Positions 43,663 to 56,299 of a DNA stretch of 64,000 nt are shown here, piece by piece. Position 1 is the stretch's first letter, and each line of letters opens with the position of its first letter. Origin of the DNA: Pseudomonas cedrina subsp. cedrina. GTDB taxonomy: Bacteria; Pseudomonadota; Gammaproteobacteria; Pseudomonadales; Pseudomonadaceae. Location: NCBI RefSeq assembly GCF_001983175.1, contig NZ_MNPW01000003.1, forward strand, positions 248,001 through 312,000, given 5' to 3'. The notes under the pieces are model-generated. The model saw nothing but the letters and a program-made list of their open reading frames with translations, was not told the origin of the DNA and ran no database searches. Both the position numbers and the translations under genes were made by a program.

Positions 43663-44265
43663 ATGATCCATCACGTCGTGGGGCTTTTTACCCACCCCGA
43701 CCAGGAATGGCGGGAAATTCGTGGCGATAAAGAAGAAAGCATCAGCCACATGTACCTCACCCATACCCTGATTCTCGCGGCGATCCCCGCCGTATCCGCC
43801 TTTATCGGCACCACCCAGGTCGGCTGGGTCATCGGCAACCGCGCGCCGGTGATGCTGACCCAGGAAAGCGCACTGTGGATGACCCTGATGTCGTACGCGG
43901 CCATGCTCGGCGGCGTGGCGGTGATGGGTGCGTTCATTCACTGGATGGCGCGCACTTATGACGCCAACCCAAGCATGGCGCGCTGCGTCGCGTTTGCCAC
44001 CTACACGGCGACGCCGCTGTTCATCGGCGGGCTGGCGGCGCTCTATCCGCATATGTGGTTGGGCATGGTCGTGGGCACGGCGGCGATCTGCTACACGGTT
44101 TACCTGCTGTACGTAGGCGTGCCGACCTTCATGAGCATCGATCCGGACGAAGGCTTCCTGTTTTCCAGCTCGATACTCGCCGTAGGGCTGGTGGTGCTGG
44201 TGGCGATCATGGCGTTTACCGTCATTGTCTGGGGCCTGGGCGTTGGCCCGATCTATACCAGCTGA
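43663..44265 (+). CDS. Yip1-family membrane protein
   Basis: 200 residues from ATG 43663 with GGAGTGACTGGC upstream. Short N-terminus HVVGLFTHPDQEWREI typical of Yip1/DUF1282 proteins, then five helices. Unknown function; conserved in gammaproteobacteria. Confidence 0.87.
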   Translation: MIHHVVGLFTHPDQEWREIRGDKEESISHMYLTHTLILAAIPAVSAFIGTTQVGWVIGNRAPVMLTQESALWMTLMSYAAMLGGVAVMGAFIHWMARTYDANPSMARCVAFATYTATPLFIGGLAALYPHMWLGMVVGTAAICYTVYLLYVGVPTFMSIDPDEGFLFSSSILAVGLVVLVAIMAFTVIVWGLGVGPIYTS

Positions 44266-44393
44266 TTCGAGCAGACCGCAGGCAAGGCCACCGCAAGGTG
44301 GCTTTGTGCGTTATGGATGACCATTCGGCGCCTGACAGATTCGGAAACACCCAGCTTTGCGGCATACTGGGCGTCTCTGGAGAGATGTACAGC

Positions 44394-44888
44394 ATGCCCG
44401 AGCAACTCAATACCCGCGTCGAAGAGTGTTACCTGCAAGCCGAATCCTTTTTCAAACGAAGCTTCAAACGCCCCCAGGTCAGCCTCAAGCTGCGGGGCCA
44501 AAAGGCCGGTGTCGCGCATTTGCACGAGAACCTGCTGCGTTTCAACCCGCAGTTGTACCGTGAAAACAGTCAGCATTTCCTGAAACAGACCGTGGCCCAT
44601 GAAGTGGCGCACCTGATTGCCCACCAATTATTTGGCGAGCGCATCCAGCCCCATGGCGAGGAATGGCAACTGATCATGCGCGGCGTCTACGAACTGCCGC
44701 CGGACCGCTGCCATACCTATGCGGTGAAGCGCCGCCAGGTGATGCGCTATATCTACCGATGCCCGTGTGCGGACAGTGATTTTCCATTTTCGTCGCAGCG
44801 CCATGGCATGGTGGCCAGGGGGCGGCGGTATTTGTGTCGGCGGTGTCGGCAGACACTGGTGTTTACCGGGGAAACTCGGGTGGAATGA
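44394..44888 (+). CDS. sprT: SprT-family zinc metalloprotein
   Basis: 164 residues from ATG 44394 (ATG 44385 also possible). Zinc site AHEVAHLIAHQLFG with the downstream HGEEWQLIMRG, then a C-terminal zinc-ribbon-like YRCPCADSDF and LCRRCRQTLVF. The family includes SprT/Spartan-type proteases for DNA-protein crosslinks; the bacterial role is not settled. Confidence 0.93.
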   Translation: MPEQLNTRVEECYLQAESFFKRSFKRPQVSLKLRGQKAGVAHLHENLLRFNPQLYRENSQHFLKQTVAHEVAHLIAHQLFGERIQPHGEEWQLIMRGVYELPPDRCHTYAVKRRQVMRYIYRCPCADSDFPFSSQRHGMVARGRRYLCRRCRQTLVFTGETRVE

Positions 44889-44931
44889 CGGCCCTATCGC
44901 AGCATAGGTATCTAGAGGCTGACAACTCCCT

Positions 44932-45063
44932 GTAGTGAGCGGGCTTGTCCCGCGCTGGGTGGCGAAGCCGCCCCAATAAAGACACCGCGCCGTTTCAGAC
45001 AAACCCAATTCGCCTGGTTTGGGGCCGCTTCGCAGCCCAGCGCGGGACAAGCCCGCTCACTAC
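44932..45063. repeat. REPIN with 28-bp perfect terminal inverted repeats
   Basis: GTAGTGAGCGGGCTTGTCCC GCGCTGGG at the left and its exact inverse at the right; core nearly identical to 37505-37651. From 44889 to 45211 nothing else is seen apart from the tusD leader. Confidence 0.9.
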
Positions 45064-45211
45064 AAAAATGTGTATGCCTATCGCAGGCAAGCCAGTCACC
45101 ACCCAACCACCCCGGCCCGGAACGGTCAACCACAGTGACCATTTTGATCACGGCGGGCTTTTTCTTGGCGACGGCTTTATCATTGGCCCAGGTTTGCTTG
45201 CAGAGTCTTTC

Positions 45212-45604
45212 ATGAAGTTTGCGATCGCAGTATTCAGCGCAGCCCATGCGCCCTCCTCGCGCCGCGCCCTGCTGTTCGCCCAGGCGGCGCTGGCCGGCGG
45301 GCATGAGATTGTGCGGCTGTTTTTTTATCAGGACGGGGTGCACAGCGCCTCCAACAACATTGTTGCTCCCCAAGACGAGCAAGACATCGCCCGCCAATGG
45401 CGCGAGTTTGTCAGCCAGCACCAGCTCGACGGCGTGGTGTGCATCGCCGCGGCGTTGCGCCGTGGCATGCTTGACCAGGGGGAAGCCACGCGCTATCAAC
45501 GCAGCGCGGTCAACCTGGAGGCGCCGTGGGCATTGTCGGGCCTGGGCCAGTTGCACGACGCGGCGCAGAACGCCGACCGCCTGATTTGTTTTGGAGGCAC
45601 GTGA
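45212..45604 (+). CDS. tusD: Sulfurtransferase subunit TusD
   Basis: 130 residues. DsrE-like fold: MKFAIAVFSAAHAPSSRRAL, GHEIVRLFFYQDGVHSAS, and the active Cys77 in GVVCIAAALRRG. With TusB and TusC it forms the heterohexamer that accepts persulfide from TusA and passes it to TusE for 2-thiouridine synthesis at the tRNA wobble base. First gene of tusDCBE. Confidence 0.95.
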   Translation: MKFAIAVFSAAHAPSSRRALLFAQAALAGGHEIVRLFFYQDGVHSASNNIVAPQDEQDIARQWREFVSQHQLDGVVCIAAALRRGMLDQGEATRYQRSAVNLEAPWALSGLGQLHDAAQNADRLICFGGT

Positions 45605-45605
45605 C

Positions 45606-45956
45606 ATGGCCAAATCCCTGTTGGTGATCAGCCGCCAGGCACCGTGGTCGGGCCCGAGTGCGCGGGAAGCCTTGGACATTGTCTTGGCCGGCGGCGCCTT
45701 CGATCTGCCGATTGGCCTGCTGTTCATGGACGACGGCGTGTTCCAGTTGACGCCGCACCAGGACGCAAAGGCCGTGCAGCAAAAAGACCTGAGCGCCAAC
45801 CTGCAAGCGCTGGGGCTGTTCGGCATCGATGAGGTGTTTGCCTGCGCGCACAGCCAGGCCGTGCGTGGCCTCACGTCGCCCGCCAGCGCCGCGCCTCTGG
45901 ACAACCCCGGCATCACCCGGTTGATTGACCGCTATGACCAGGTGATTACCCTCTGA
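45606..45956 (+). CDS. tusC: Sulfurtransferase subunit TusC
   Basis: 116 residues, DsrF-like (KSLLVISRQAPWSGPSAREA; LDIVLAGGAFDLPIGLLFMD). Structural partner in the TusBCD complex. One base separates it from tusD and it overlaps tusB by one base. Confidence 0.95.
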   Translation: MAKSLLVISRQAPWSGPSAREALDIVLAGGAFDLPIGLLFMDDGVFQLTPHQDAKAVQQKDLSANLQALGLFGIDEVFACAHSQAVRGLTSPASAAPLDNPGITRLIDRYDQVITL

Positions 45957-46234
45957 TGTCGACTCTACACGTGGTATCTCATTCCCCGTTTACCGATAGC
46001 CGCCTCGACAGCTGCCTGCGCATCTGCGGCAGCCAGGACGCGATCCTGCTTTGCGGCGACGGCGCCTACGGCCTGCAACAATCGGCCCTGCACACCCAGG
46101 GCGTGAAGGTCTTTGTATTGGCCGAAGACCTGCAGGCGCGCAACCTGTCGCTGCCGGACTGGGCCGAGCGCGTCGATTACCCAGGTTTCGTGCAGCTGTC
46201 GATCACCTACGACAAGGTCAACGCCTGGCTATGA
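45956..46234 (+). CDS. tusB: Sulfurtransferase subunit TusB
   Basis: 92 residues, DsrH-like (STLHVVSHSPFTDSRLDSC; DAILLCGDGAYGL). Third part of the TusBCD complex; overlaps tusE by 4 bp. Confidence 0.95.
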   Translation: MSTLHVVSHSPFTDSRLDSCLRICGSQDAILLCGDGAYGLQQSALHTQGVKVFVLAEDLQARNLSLPDWAERVDYPGFVQLSITYDKVNAWL

Positions 46235-46566
46235 ACACCCTGACCGTCGGCGCACGCGCGCTGGAACTGGACAAGGACGGCTACCTGGTCAACCTGGACG
46301 AATGGTCGGCTGAGGTGGCCAACGCCCTGGCCGCCGCCGAAGCCCTTGAGCTGACCCCCGACCACTGGGAGGTTCTCGAGCTGCTTCGCCAGTTCTACGC
46401 CGAATTCCAGCTGTCCCCGGCCACGCGCCCGCTGATCAAGTACACCGCGCTCAAACTGGGCCCGGAAAAGGGCAACAGCCTGCGCCTCAACAAACTATTC
46501 AACGGCACTCCCGCCAAACTCGCCGCCAAGCTGGCGGGCCTGCCCAGGCCGACGAATTGCTTATGA
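46231..46566 (+). CDS. tusE: Sulfur carrier TusE (DsrC-like)
   Basis: 111 residues, with the penultimate Cys110 (RPTNCL) that carries the persulfide to MnmA. DsrC-fold motifs VNLDEWSAEVANALAAAEAL and LTPDHWEVLELLRQFYAEFQ are clear. Stop overlaps the following gene (ATGA). Confidence 0.96.
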   Translation: MNTLTVGARALELDKDGYLVNLDEWSAEVANALAAAEALELTPDHWEVLELLRQFYAEFQLSPATRPLIKYTALKLGPEKGNSLRLNKLFNGTPAKLAAKLAGLPRPTNCL

Positions 46567-47564
46567 CCGACTTTGCCCCGCTGACCCTGCAAACCCCCGA
46601 CGAGCACCCGTTCGCGCCGTTCGTGCGCATACTGGGCAAAGGCAAGCGCGGCGCGCGCAACCTCACCCGCGAGGAAGCCTGCGAAGCCATGGGCATGCTG
46701 CTCGACGAAAAAGTCGAAGACACCCAGCTGGGCGCCTTCCTGATGCTGCTGCGCCACAAGGAAGAAAGCCCGGAAGAACTCGCCGGTTTCACCGAAGCCG
46801 TACGCCAGCGCCTCAACCCTCCGACGCTGAAGGTGGATGTCGACTGGCCAACCTACGCCGGCAAGAAACGCCACCTGCCGTGGTATCTGCTGGCGGCCAA
46901 GTGCCTGGCGCAACATGGCGTACGCATTCTGATGCATGGCGGCGGCGCGCATACGGCGGGGCGGCTGTATACCGAGCAATTGCTGCAAGGTTTGCAGATA
47001 CCGCTGTGCCGCAACTGGCAACAGGTCGAGGCGGCCTACGGGCACGGCAACCTGGCGTTCATCCCGCTGGGCGAGTGGGCGCCGCAGTTGCAGCGCATGA
47101 TCGACCTGCGCAACACCCTGGGCCTGCGCTCGCCGATCCACTCCCTGGCGCGGCTGCTCAACCCGCTGAATGCGCGCCTTGGCCTGCAGAGTATTTTCCA
47201 TCCCGGTTACCAGGGCGTGCACCGCGATGCCAGCGGCCTGCTTGGCGACAACGTGATCGTGGTGAAGGGCGATGGCGGTGAGATCGAGATCAACCCCGAT
47301 TCAGCCAGCCATCTGTACGGCACCACCGGCGGCGTAAGCTGGGACGAAGAATGGCCCGCCCTCTCCGCCCAGCGCCACGTCAAGCCCGCCACGCTGGAAC
47401 CCGAGCATCTGAAAGCCGTGTGGCGCGGCGACATCGTCGACAGCTACCCGCAACTGGCGCTGATTGCCACCATGGCGTTGGCGTTGCGCGGGCTCGGCCA
47501 CCCACGTGAGCAAGCCTTCGAATTGGCCCAGCAGTACTGGGATGCGCGGGATAAATCGATTTAA
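46563..47564 (+). CDS. ybiB: YbiB/TrpD2-like glycosyltransferase-family protein
   Basis: 333 residues from ATG 46563. Anthranilate phosphoribosyltransferase-like fold (REEACEAMGMLLDEKVEDTQ; LGAFLMLLRHKEESPEELAG; GVHRDASGLLGDNVIVVKGD). TrpD2 proteins such as E. coli YbiB lack the enzyme activity and bind nucleic acids. Coupled to tusE. Confidence 0.9.
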   Translation: MTDFAPLTLQTPDEHPFAPFVRILGKGKRGARNLTREEACEAMGMLLDEKVEDTQLGAFLMLLRHKEESPEELAGFTEAVRQRLNPPTLKVDVDWPTYAGKKRHLPWYLLAAKCLAQHGVRILMHGGGAHTAGRLYTEQLLQGLQIPLCRNWQQVEAAYGHGNLAFIPLGEWAPQLQRMIDLRNTLGLRSPIHSLARLLNPLNARLGLQSIFHPGYQGVHRDASGLLGDNVIVVKGDGGEIEINPDSASHLYGTTGGVSWDEEWPALSAQRHVKPATLEPEHLKAVWRGDIVDSYPQLALIATMALALRGLGHPREQAFELAQQYWDARDKSI

Positions 47565-47652
47565 TCGATCATTCACCTCCGGTCTTTGCGCTTTTAGTTC
47601 GAACTCATCCCTTTAGACTGGGCTCCAACGCTTATTAGCCAAGGAGCCAGTC

Positions 47653-48660
47653 ATGGGTTTGCTGATTGAAGGACACTGGAAAGACCAGTGGTATGAAAGT
47701 AGCGCAGACGGCGCCTTCCAGCGGGAACAGGCACAACGCCGCCACTGGGTGACCGCCGACGGCCACCCTGGCCCGAGCGGTGAAGGCGGCTTCAAGGCCG
47801 AAGCCGGCCGTTACCATCTCTACGTGTCCCTCGCCTGCCCCTGGGCCCACCGTACCCTGATCCTGCGCAAGCTCAAGGGCCTCGAAAGCCTGATCGATGT
47901 GTCCGTGGTCAGCTGGTTGATGCTCGAAAACGGTTGGACCTTCGACAAGGACCACGGCTCCACCGGCGACAGGCTCGACGACTTTACTTTCATGCACCAG
48001 CGCTACACCGCCGATACCGCCGACTACACCGGGCGCGTGACCGTGCCGGTGCTATGGGACAAACAACTCAAGCGCATCGTGAGCAATGAATCGGCGGAGA
48101 TCATCCGCATGTTCAACAGCGCGTTCAACGGGCTGACCGGCAACACCCTGGATCTCTACCCTGAGCCACTGCGGGCGACCATCGACACACTGAACGAGCG
48201 CATCTACCCCGCCGTGAACAACGGCGTGTACCGCGCAGGCTTCGCCACGTCGCAGCAAGCCTACGACAGTGCGTTTGATGACGTGTTTGCCGAACTCGAT
48301 CATCTGGAACAGCATTTGGGCACGCACCGTTACTTGGCCGGTGAATACCTGACCGAAGCTGACGTGCGGCTGTTTACCACGCTGATTCGCTTTGATGCGG
48401 TGTATTACAGCCACTTCAAATGCAATCTGCGGCGGATTGCGGATTATCCGAACCTGTCGAATTGGCTAAGGGAGATGTACCAGTGGCCGGGCGTGGCCGA
48501 GACGGTGGATTTCGAGCATATCAAGGGGCATTACTACGCCAGCCACCGGACGATCAACCCGACGGGGATTGTGCCGAAGGGGCCATTGCAGGGGTTTGAT
48601 GTTGAGCATGATCGGGAGCGGTTGACGGGCAAAGGTGTCTACGACGCCGGAGCATTGTAG
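47653..48660 (+). CDS. yqjG: Glutathionyl-hydroquinone reductase (Xi-class GST)
   Basis: 335 residues. Catalytic Cys62 in SLACPWAHRTLILRKLKGLE; GST C-terminal domain with YLAGEYLTEADVRLFTTLIRF; and the family-specific IKGHYYASHRTINPTGIVPKG tail. Removes glutathione from glutathionyl-hydroquinones. A REPIN begins inside its stop codon. Confidence 0.95.
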   Translation: MGLLIEGHWKDQWYESSADGAFQREQAQRRHWVTADGHPGPSGEGGFKAEAGRYHLYVSLACPWAHRTLILRKLKGLESLIDVSVVSWLMLENGWTFDKDHGSTGDRLDDFTFMHQRYTADTADYTGRVTVPVLWDKQLKRIVSNESAEIIRMFNSAFNGLTGNTLDLYPEPLRATIDTLNERIYPAVNNGVYRAGFATSQQAYDSAFDDVFAELDHLEQHLGTHRYLAGEYLTEADVRLFTTLIRFDAVYYSHFKCNLRRIADYPNLSNWLREMYQWPGVAETVDFEHIKGHYYASHRTINPTGIVPKGPLQGFDVEHDRERLTGKGVYDAGAL

Positions 48661-48789
48661 TGAGCGGGCTCGCCCCGCGCTGGGCTGCGAAGCAGCCCCA
48701 AACCAGGCGGCTCGGTTTATCTGGAACTCGGCGGTGTCTTGATTGGGGGGCTGCTTCGCAGCCCAGCGCGGGGCAAGCCCGCTCACTAC
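48657..48789. repeat. REPIN overlapping the yqjG stop codon
   Basis: GTAGTGAGCGGGCTCGCCCC GCGCTGGGCTGCGAAGCAGC at the left and its near-perfect inverse at the right (GCTGCTTCGCAGCCCAGCGC GGGGCAAGCCCGCTCACTAC); the first GTAG supplies the TAG stop of yqjG. Likely works as a 3' hairpin for both convergent genes. Confidence 0.92.
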
Positions 48790-48796
48790 AGGATTG

Positions 48797-50191
48797 TTAA
48801 ACCTGAGCCTGGGCGCCTTCAAACCACTTCAGTTTCTCACGCAACACCACCACCTCGCCCACGATCACCAGTGTCGGCGCATGCACTTCATGCTCCGCCA
48901 CCATGCGTGGCAAGTCGGCCAGCGTGCCCGTGAACACACGCTGGTTCGACGTGGTGCCCTGCTGGATCAACGCCGCCGGGGTATCCGCCGCGCGCCCATG
49001 CTTGATCAACTGTTCGCAGATGATCGGCAAGCCAATCAAGCCCATGTAGAACACCAGGGTCTGCGATGGCCCCACCAGGTCAGTCCAGGGCAGGTCCGAC
49101 GTCCCGTTCTTCAAATGCCCGGTGATAAAGCGCACCGACTGGGCATAGTCGCGGTGAGTCAGCGGAATCCCGGCGTACGCCGCGCAACCGCTGGCGGCGG
49201 TGATGCCCGGTACTACCTGGAACGGGATGCCATGGGCCGCCAGCTCTTCGATTTCCTCACCACCGCGCCCAAAGATGAACGGGTCGCCGCCCTTGAGGCG
49301 CAGCACCCGTTTGCCTTGCTTGGCCAGGTCCACCAATTGCTGGTTGATCTGGTCCTGTGGCACGGCATGTTCGGCGCGACGCTTGCCGACATACACCCGC
49401 TCGGCGTCGCGACGGCACAACTCAAGAATCGCAGGCGCCACCAGACGGTCATACAACACCACATCGGCTTGCTGCATCAGGCGCAGGGCGCGGAAGGTCA
49501 GCAGGTCGGGGTCACCGGGGCCGGCGCCCACCAGGTAGACTTCACCCGGCGCGTGGGGCGGCGCGCCGTTGACCTTTTCGATCAACAGACGCTCGGCTTC
49601 ATCGCCTTGCCCGGCCAACTGGCGGTCGGCAATCGGGCCTTGGAACACCTCTTCCCAAAAGGCGCGACGCTGCTGCACATCCGGGTACAAACCTTTGACC
49701 TGGGCACGAAAACGCGCCGCCAACCCGGCCAGTTGGCCATAAGTGGACGGAATCCAGGTTTCCAGCTTGGCGCGGATCAAGCGCGCCAGCACCGGCGCAT
49801 CACCGCCGCTGGACACCGCGATGACCAAGGGCGAGCGGTCGACAATTGCTGGGAAAATCACGCTGCACAGGGCCGGCGCATCCACCACATTGACCGGCAC
49901 GCAACGGCGCTTGGCATCGCTGGAGACTTGCGCGTTCAGCGGCTCGTCATCGGTTGCGGCGATGATCAGGGTGCAACCGTCAAGGTCGGCCTCCTGATAA
50001 CCGCGCAGAATCAGTTCCCCGCCACTGCCCCGCACCAATTCACGCAGTTGGTCTTCGATCTGGGGGGCAACCACCCGCAGCACGGCGCCGGCATCGGCCA
50101 GCAGCCGGGATTTGCGCAAGGCAATCTCCCCGCCACCAACGACCAGCACGCGACTGCCGCGCAGGTTATGAAACAGCGGCAGAAATTCCAT
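48797..50191 (-). CDS. cysG: Siroheme synthase
   Basis: 464 residues, trifunctional. N-terminal precorrin-2 dehydrogenase/ferrochelatase with [21 protein letters not shown]-terminal uroporphyrinogen III methyltransferase with [20 protein letters not shown] and [20 protein letters not shown]. Makes siroheme for sulfite and nitrite reductases. Starts one base after the serS stop. Confidence 0.97.
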   Translation of the reverse strand: MEFLPLFHNLRGSRVLVVGGGEIALRKSRLLADAGAVLRVVAPQIEDQLRELVRGSGGELILRGYQEADLDGCTLIIAATDDEPLNAQVSSDAKRRCVPVNVVDAPALCSVIFPAIVDRSPLVIAVSSGGDAPVLARLIRAKLETWIPSTYGQLAGLAARFRAQVKGLYPDVQQRRAFWEEVFQGPIADRQLAGQGDEAERLLIEKVNGAPPHAPGEVYLVGAGPGDPDLLTFRALRLMQQADVVLYDRLVAPAILELCRRDAERVYVGKRRAEHAVPQDQINQQLVDLAKQGKRVLRLKGGDPFIFGRGGEEIEELAAHGIPFQVVPGITAASGCAAYAGIPLTHRDYAQSVRFITGHLKNGTSDLPWTDLVGPSQTLVFYMGLIGLPIICEQLIKHGRAADTPAALIQQGTTSNQRVFTGTLADLPRMVAEHEVHAPTLVIVGEVVVLREKLKWFEGAQAQV

Positions 50192-51862
<1,671 letters not shown>

Positions 51863-51863
<1 letters not shown>

Positions 51864-53185
51864 TACTTTCTCCGCTGTTTGGGGCTGAGGCGGTCGAGTT
51901 GGGCGAGGTGATTGAGCTTTTCGCCGATCTTCAGCTCCAGGCCACGGGGCACCGGCTGATAAAGCGCCAGCGGCTCGAGCTCATCGGGGAAGTAATCTTC
52001 GCCGGCGGCATAGGCGTCCGGTTCGTCATGGGCATAACGGTATTCATCGCCATAGCCCAGTTGCTTCATCAGCTTGGTCGGGGCGTTGCGCAAGTGCAGC
52101 GGCACTTCGAGGGAGCCGTATTCGGCGGCGGCGCGCAGTGCGGACTTGAAGCCCATGTACACCGCGTTGCTCTTGGGCGCGCAGGCCAGGTACGTGATGG
52201 CCTGGGCCACCGCCAACTCACCTTCCGGGCTGCCCAGGCGCTCCTGCACGTCCCAGGCCGCCAGGCACAGGCTCAGCGCGCGAGGGTCGGCGTTGCCGAT
52301 GTCTTCGCTGGCCATGCGCACCACGCGGCGCGCCAGGTACAGCGGGTCGCAGCCACCGTCGATCATCCGCGCGAACCAGTAGAGCGCACCGTCCGGGTTG
52401 GAGCCGCGCACGGATTTGTGCAGCGCCGAAATCTGGTCGTAGAACGCTTCGCCGCCCTTGTCGAAGCGCCGACGCGTGTCGCCGAGCAGGCTTTGCAACA
52501 GGTCGACACCGATCTCGCTGTTGTCTTCAGCCAGGTCGGAGGCGTTTTCCAACAGGTTGAGAAAGCGCCGGCCATCGCCATCGGCGGCAGTGAGCAGGAT
52601 CTTGAAGCCTTCTTCGCTCACGCTCAGTTGGCGCTTGCCCAGGCCTTTGTCTTCACTCAACGCGCGCTGCAGGAGTTTCTGCATCGCCGCTTCGTCCAGG
52701 CTCTTGAGCACATAGACCCGCGCTCGCGAGAGCAAGGCATTGTTCAGCTCAAACGAGGGGTTCTCGGTGGTGGCCCCAATAAAAATCAGCGTGCCGTCTT
52801 CCACATAGGGCAGGAATGCATCCTGCTGCGACTTGTTGAAGCGGTGCACTTCATCGACAAACAGGATGGTGCGCTTGCCGTATTGGCCGGCCTGCTGCTT
52901 GGCCACTTCCACCGCCTGGCGGATCTCCTTGACCCCGGCCAGTACCGCCGAGACCGTTTCGAAGTGTGCGTCCGAGACCTTCGCCAGCAGGCGTGCCAGG
53001 GTGGTTTTACCCACGCCCGGTGGCCCCCAGAAAATCATCGAATGCAACGCGCCCTGCTCCAGCGCTTCGCGCAAGGGTTTGCCGCGAGCGAGCAGGTGTT
53101 CCTGACCGACATACTCATCCAGGTTGGTCGAGCGCAAGCGCGCGGCCAGGGGCTGGGCAATCGGATCACTTCGAAACAGGTCCAT
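51863..53185 (-). CDS. rarA: Replication-associated recombination protein A
   Basis: 440 residues, AAA+ clamp-loader-like: Walker [19 protein letters not shown] near 52-69, Walker [21 protein letters not shown], sensor [20 protein letters not shown], then the MgsA C-terminal tetramerisation domain ([20 protein letters not shown]). Acts at stalled forks with RecA and SSB. Follows lolA in an operon. Confidence 0.96.
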
Positions 53186-53212
53186 GGGCAGCGTTTGAAA
53201 CCTCTGGCGGAT

Positions 53213-53836
53213 TTATTCCTGGATCACGTCGGCACCCTTGGGGATGTCGAACTTGAACTTGGACGCGGGCACCGGCTGGTTGGCCTTGACCCCGGAAAAC
53301 AGGATATCGGTGCGTTGGCCGACGCTGTCGACCAGGCGCATGTTATTGATCACGCCATTGCCGAACGACAGCGACAGCGTGTCGAACAGCGTGTCCTTGG
53401 ATTTGGGCTTGAGCGTGAACTCGATCACGTTGCTGGTTTGCTTTGAGGTGATGTCGAAGCTGTCATTGATCTTCGACACATCCCCCGAAAGCAGCAGCGC
53501 CGGCGTCTGGTTCAGGCGCGGGTCGAGTTTCTTGATGGTCGCCTGCTCCAGGTCCGGGTCCCACAGGGTGACTTTCTGGCCATCGGAAACGATAGTCTGC
53601 TCAGCCTTGCCTTCGGTATGCCAGTAGAACAGGCCAGGACGCTGCACGGCCATTTCGCCTGCGGTTTCCTGCAACTGGGTGCCGCCGGCATCCAGGGTCA
53701 ACTGGGAAAAGCGCGCGGTCAGGGTCTGGGATTTGTCCAGCAGGTTTTTCAGGCTGGCCACGGAAGCCGGGTCAGCGTGAGCCGAAACCGCGCTCAGGGC
53801 CAGTGCCGGCAACAACAGCATGCGGATAAGACGCAT
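53213..53836 (-). CDS. lolA: Outer-membrane lipoprotein carrier LolA
   Basis: 207 residues from the ATG at 53836 (GAGGACTCCC upstream fits better than the ATG at 53848). Signal peptide ending SAHA, then the LolA fold ([60 protein letters not shown]). Ferries lipoproteins through the periplasm to LolB. Confidence 0.96.
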   Translation of the reverse strand: MRLIRMLLLPALALSAVSAHADPASVASLKNLLDKSQTLTARFSQLTLDAGGTQLQETAGEMAVQRPGLFYWHTEGKAEQTIVSDGQKVTLWDPDLEQATIKKLDPRLNQTPALLLSGDVSKINDSFDITSKQTSNVIEFTLKPKSKDTLFDTLSLSFGNGVINNMRLVDSVGQRTDILFSGVKANQPVPASKFKFDIPKGADVIQE

Positions 53837-53890
53837 GGGAGTCCTCATTGAGTTGTCAGGACGCGCCGCGTGGTGCCACGCGGCGCGGGA

Positions 53891-56299
53891 TCAGTCGCGC
53901 ATCTGCCCGGGGGCGATGACTTCACGCGAGCCGTTGGTGTTCATGGCAGTCACGACGCCGGCGTTTTCCATGGATTCGATCATGCGGGCGGCGCGGTTGT
54001 AGCCGATCTTAAGCTTGCGTTGCACCGCGGAAATCGACGCGCGGCGGCTTTCGAGTACAAAGGCCACGGCTTCGTCGTACAGCGCGTCGGTTTCGGCATC
54101 ATCGTCGCCACCGCCGCTGCCGCCGTCGAAGCCGCTGCCGGCCTCTTCAACACCGGCGAGGATGTCGTCGTTGTATTCCGGAGCGCCGCGCAGCTTCCAG
54201 GCTTCCACGACGCGGTGTACTTCATCGTCGGAAACAAACGCGCCGTGGACACGAATTGGCAGGCTGGTGCCCGGCGGCATGTAGAGCATGTCACCGTGGC
54301 CGAGCAGTTGTTCGGCGCCGCCCTGGTCGATGATGGTCCGCGAGTCGATCTTGCTCGACACCTGGAACGCCATGCGCGTCGGGATGTTCGCCTTGATCAG
54401 GCCGGTGATCACGTCCACCGACGGACGCTGGGTCGCGAGGATCAGGTGGATACCGGCGGCACGGGCCTTCTGAGCGATCCGCGCGATCAGTTCTTCGACC
54501 TTCTTGCCGACGATCATCATCATGTCGGCAAACTCGTCGACCACCACCACGATGGTCGGCAGTTTGGTCAGCAAGGGCGCTTCGTCGTGGATGCTTTCGC
54601 GCTTGTACAGCGGGTCGGTCAGCGGCGTACCGGCGTCCTGGGCTTCCTTGACCTTGGCGTTGAAGCCCGACAGGTTACGCACGCCCATCTTGGCCATCAG
54701 CTTGTAGCGGCGTTCCATCTCGGCAACGCTCCAGCGCAGGGCGTTGGCGGCGTCCTTCATGTCAGTGACCACCGGGCACAGCAGGTGCGGGATGCCTTCG
54801 TAGATCGACAATTCGAGCATCTTCGGGTCGATCATGATCAACTTGGCGTCTTCCGGGCCGGACTTGAACAGGATCGACAGGATCATCGCGTTCACGCCCA
54901 CCGACTTACCGGAACCGGTGGTACCGGCCACCAGCAAGTGCGGCATTTTCGCCAGGTCGGTGATCACCGGCTTGCCGCCGATGTCGTGGCCCAGGGCCAG
55001 GGTGACCGGCGATTTGAAGTTGTCGTATTCCGGCGTGGACAGGACTTCGGAGAAACGCACGATCTGGCGGTCTTCGTTGGGAATCTCGATGCCCACGGTG
55101 GTCTTGCCGGGGATCACTTCCACCACGCGCACGCTGGTCACGGCCAGCGAACGGGCCAAGTCCTTGGCCAGGTTGGAAATGCGGCTGACCTTGACGCCCG
55201 CGGCCGGCTGGATCTCGTAGCGGGTAATCACCGGGCCGGGGTGGATCGAGTCCACCGACACTTCGACCCCGAATTCCTTGAGCTTGATTTCCAACAGGTG
55301 GCCGACGGCCGCCAGGGATTCCGGGGAATAGTTGAGTTGTTTCTTTTCGGCCGGGTCGAGGATCGAGATCGGCGGCAAAGTGCCTTCGACGGCGCTGTCG
55401 ACGAACAACGGCGCCTGTTTCTCTTTCTGCACGCGATGGCTCGGCTCGGGCGCTTTTGGAGGTGCCGGGGCGATCACCGGTGGTACCTGCTTCTCGCGGT
55501 CCGACATGTGCTTGCTCAGCGCCTGCTCGCGCTCGATCAGGCGTTCCTTGACCTTGGCCTGCTCGCGCCGGTCCGGCGTGGTCGGGGCGACCACTTCGTT
55601 GACACGGGTGTCCACCTCGCGCAACTGGGCGACCATGCGCTTGCGCTCGACACGAGCGGCCCACCAGCGGTTGGCGGCACCCTGGAACAGCTCCAGCAGG
55701 TCGAGGGTGATCTTGCCGGTCACATCCATCACCTTGAACCACGACAGGTCGGTGAACACGGTGAGGCCGAACAGGAACAATGCGATGAACATCAAGGTGC
55801 TGCCCTGGATATTCAGGGTCCTGCGCGCCAGGTCGCCAAGGCTTTCACCCAACGCACCGCCCGCGCCCGCCGGCAAGCCGGTGGGTGCATGGAAATGGAT
55901 ATGCGCCAGGGCCGCGCCGGACAATACCAGGAACACCAGGCCGATCAGGCGCCAGGAGAACAGCCAGCCGCTCCACTGCCACGGCTCGTGACGCTGGCGG
56001 AAGATTTGCCAGGTCTTGATCGCCAGCAGCAACGGGAAAATGTAGGCGAAATAACCCAGCACCATGAACAGGATATCGGCGCTGTAGGAGCCCACCGGCC
56101 CGCCGAAGTTCTGCACATCATCGATCTTGCTGTTGTGGCTCCAGCCAGGATCGTCCTTGCCATAGGTGAGCAAGGCCATCATCAGGAACAGGCACAGAGC
56201 GCCAATAGCGATCAGCGCGCCTTCCTTGAGGCGATAATGCAGGTGCTGGCGCCAGGCTGGCACCACGGCTGCTTTAGGTACTGCGGCGGATTTCTTCAA
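53891..56299 (-). CDS. ftsK: DNA translocase FtsK
   Basis: 802 residues. Four N-terminal helices (about 25-180) anchor it at the septum; a short linker, then the motor with Walker [21 protein letters not shown] near 456, Walker [21 protein letters not shown], and the C-terminal winged-helix gamma domain ([38 protein letters not shown]) that reads KOPS. Pumps the chromosome terminus and activates XerCD. Confidence 0.97.
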   Translation of the reverse strand: MKKSAAVPKAAVVPAWRQHLHYRLKEGALIAIGALCLFLMMALLTYGKDDPGWSHNSKIDDVQNFGGPVGSYSADILFMVLGYFAYIFPLLLAIKTWQIFRQRHEPWQWSGWLFSWRLIGLVFLVLSGAALAHIHFHAPTGLPAGAGGALGESLGDLARRTLNIQGSTLMFIALFLFGLTVFTDLSWFKVMDVTGKITLDLLELFQGAANRWWAARVERKRMVAQLREVDTRVNEVVAPTTPDRREQAKVKERLIEREQALSKHMSDREKQVPPVIAPAPPKAPEPSHRVQKEKQAPLFVDSAVEGTLPPISILDPAEKKQLNYSPESLAAVGHLLEIKLKEFGVEVSVDSIHPGPVITRYEIQPAAGVKVSRISNLAKDLARSLAVTSVRVVEVIPGKTTVGIEIPNEDRQIVRFSEVLSTPEYDNFKSPVTLALGHDIGGKPVITDLAKMPHLLVAGTTGSGKSVGVNAMILSILFKSGPEDAKLIMIDPKMLELSIYEGIPHLLCPVVTDMKDAANALRWSVAEMERRYKLMAKMGVRNLSGFNAKVKEAQDAGTPLTDPLYKRESIHDEAPLLTKLPTIVVVVDEFADMMMIVGKKVEELIARIAQKARAAGIHLILATQRPSVDVITGLIKANIPTRMAFQVSSKIDSRTIIDQGGAEQLLGHGDMLYMPPGTSLPIRVHGAFVSDDEVHRVVEAWKLRGAPEYNDDILAGVEEAGSGFDGGSGGGDDDAETDALYDEAVAFVLESRRASISAVQRKLKIGYNRAARMIESMENAGVVTAMNTNGSREVIAPGQMRD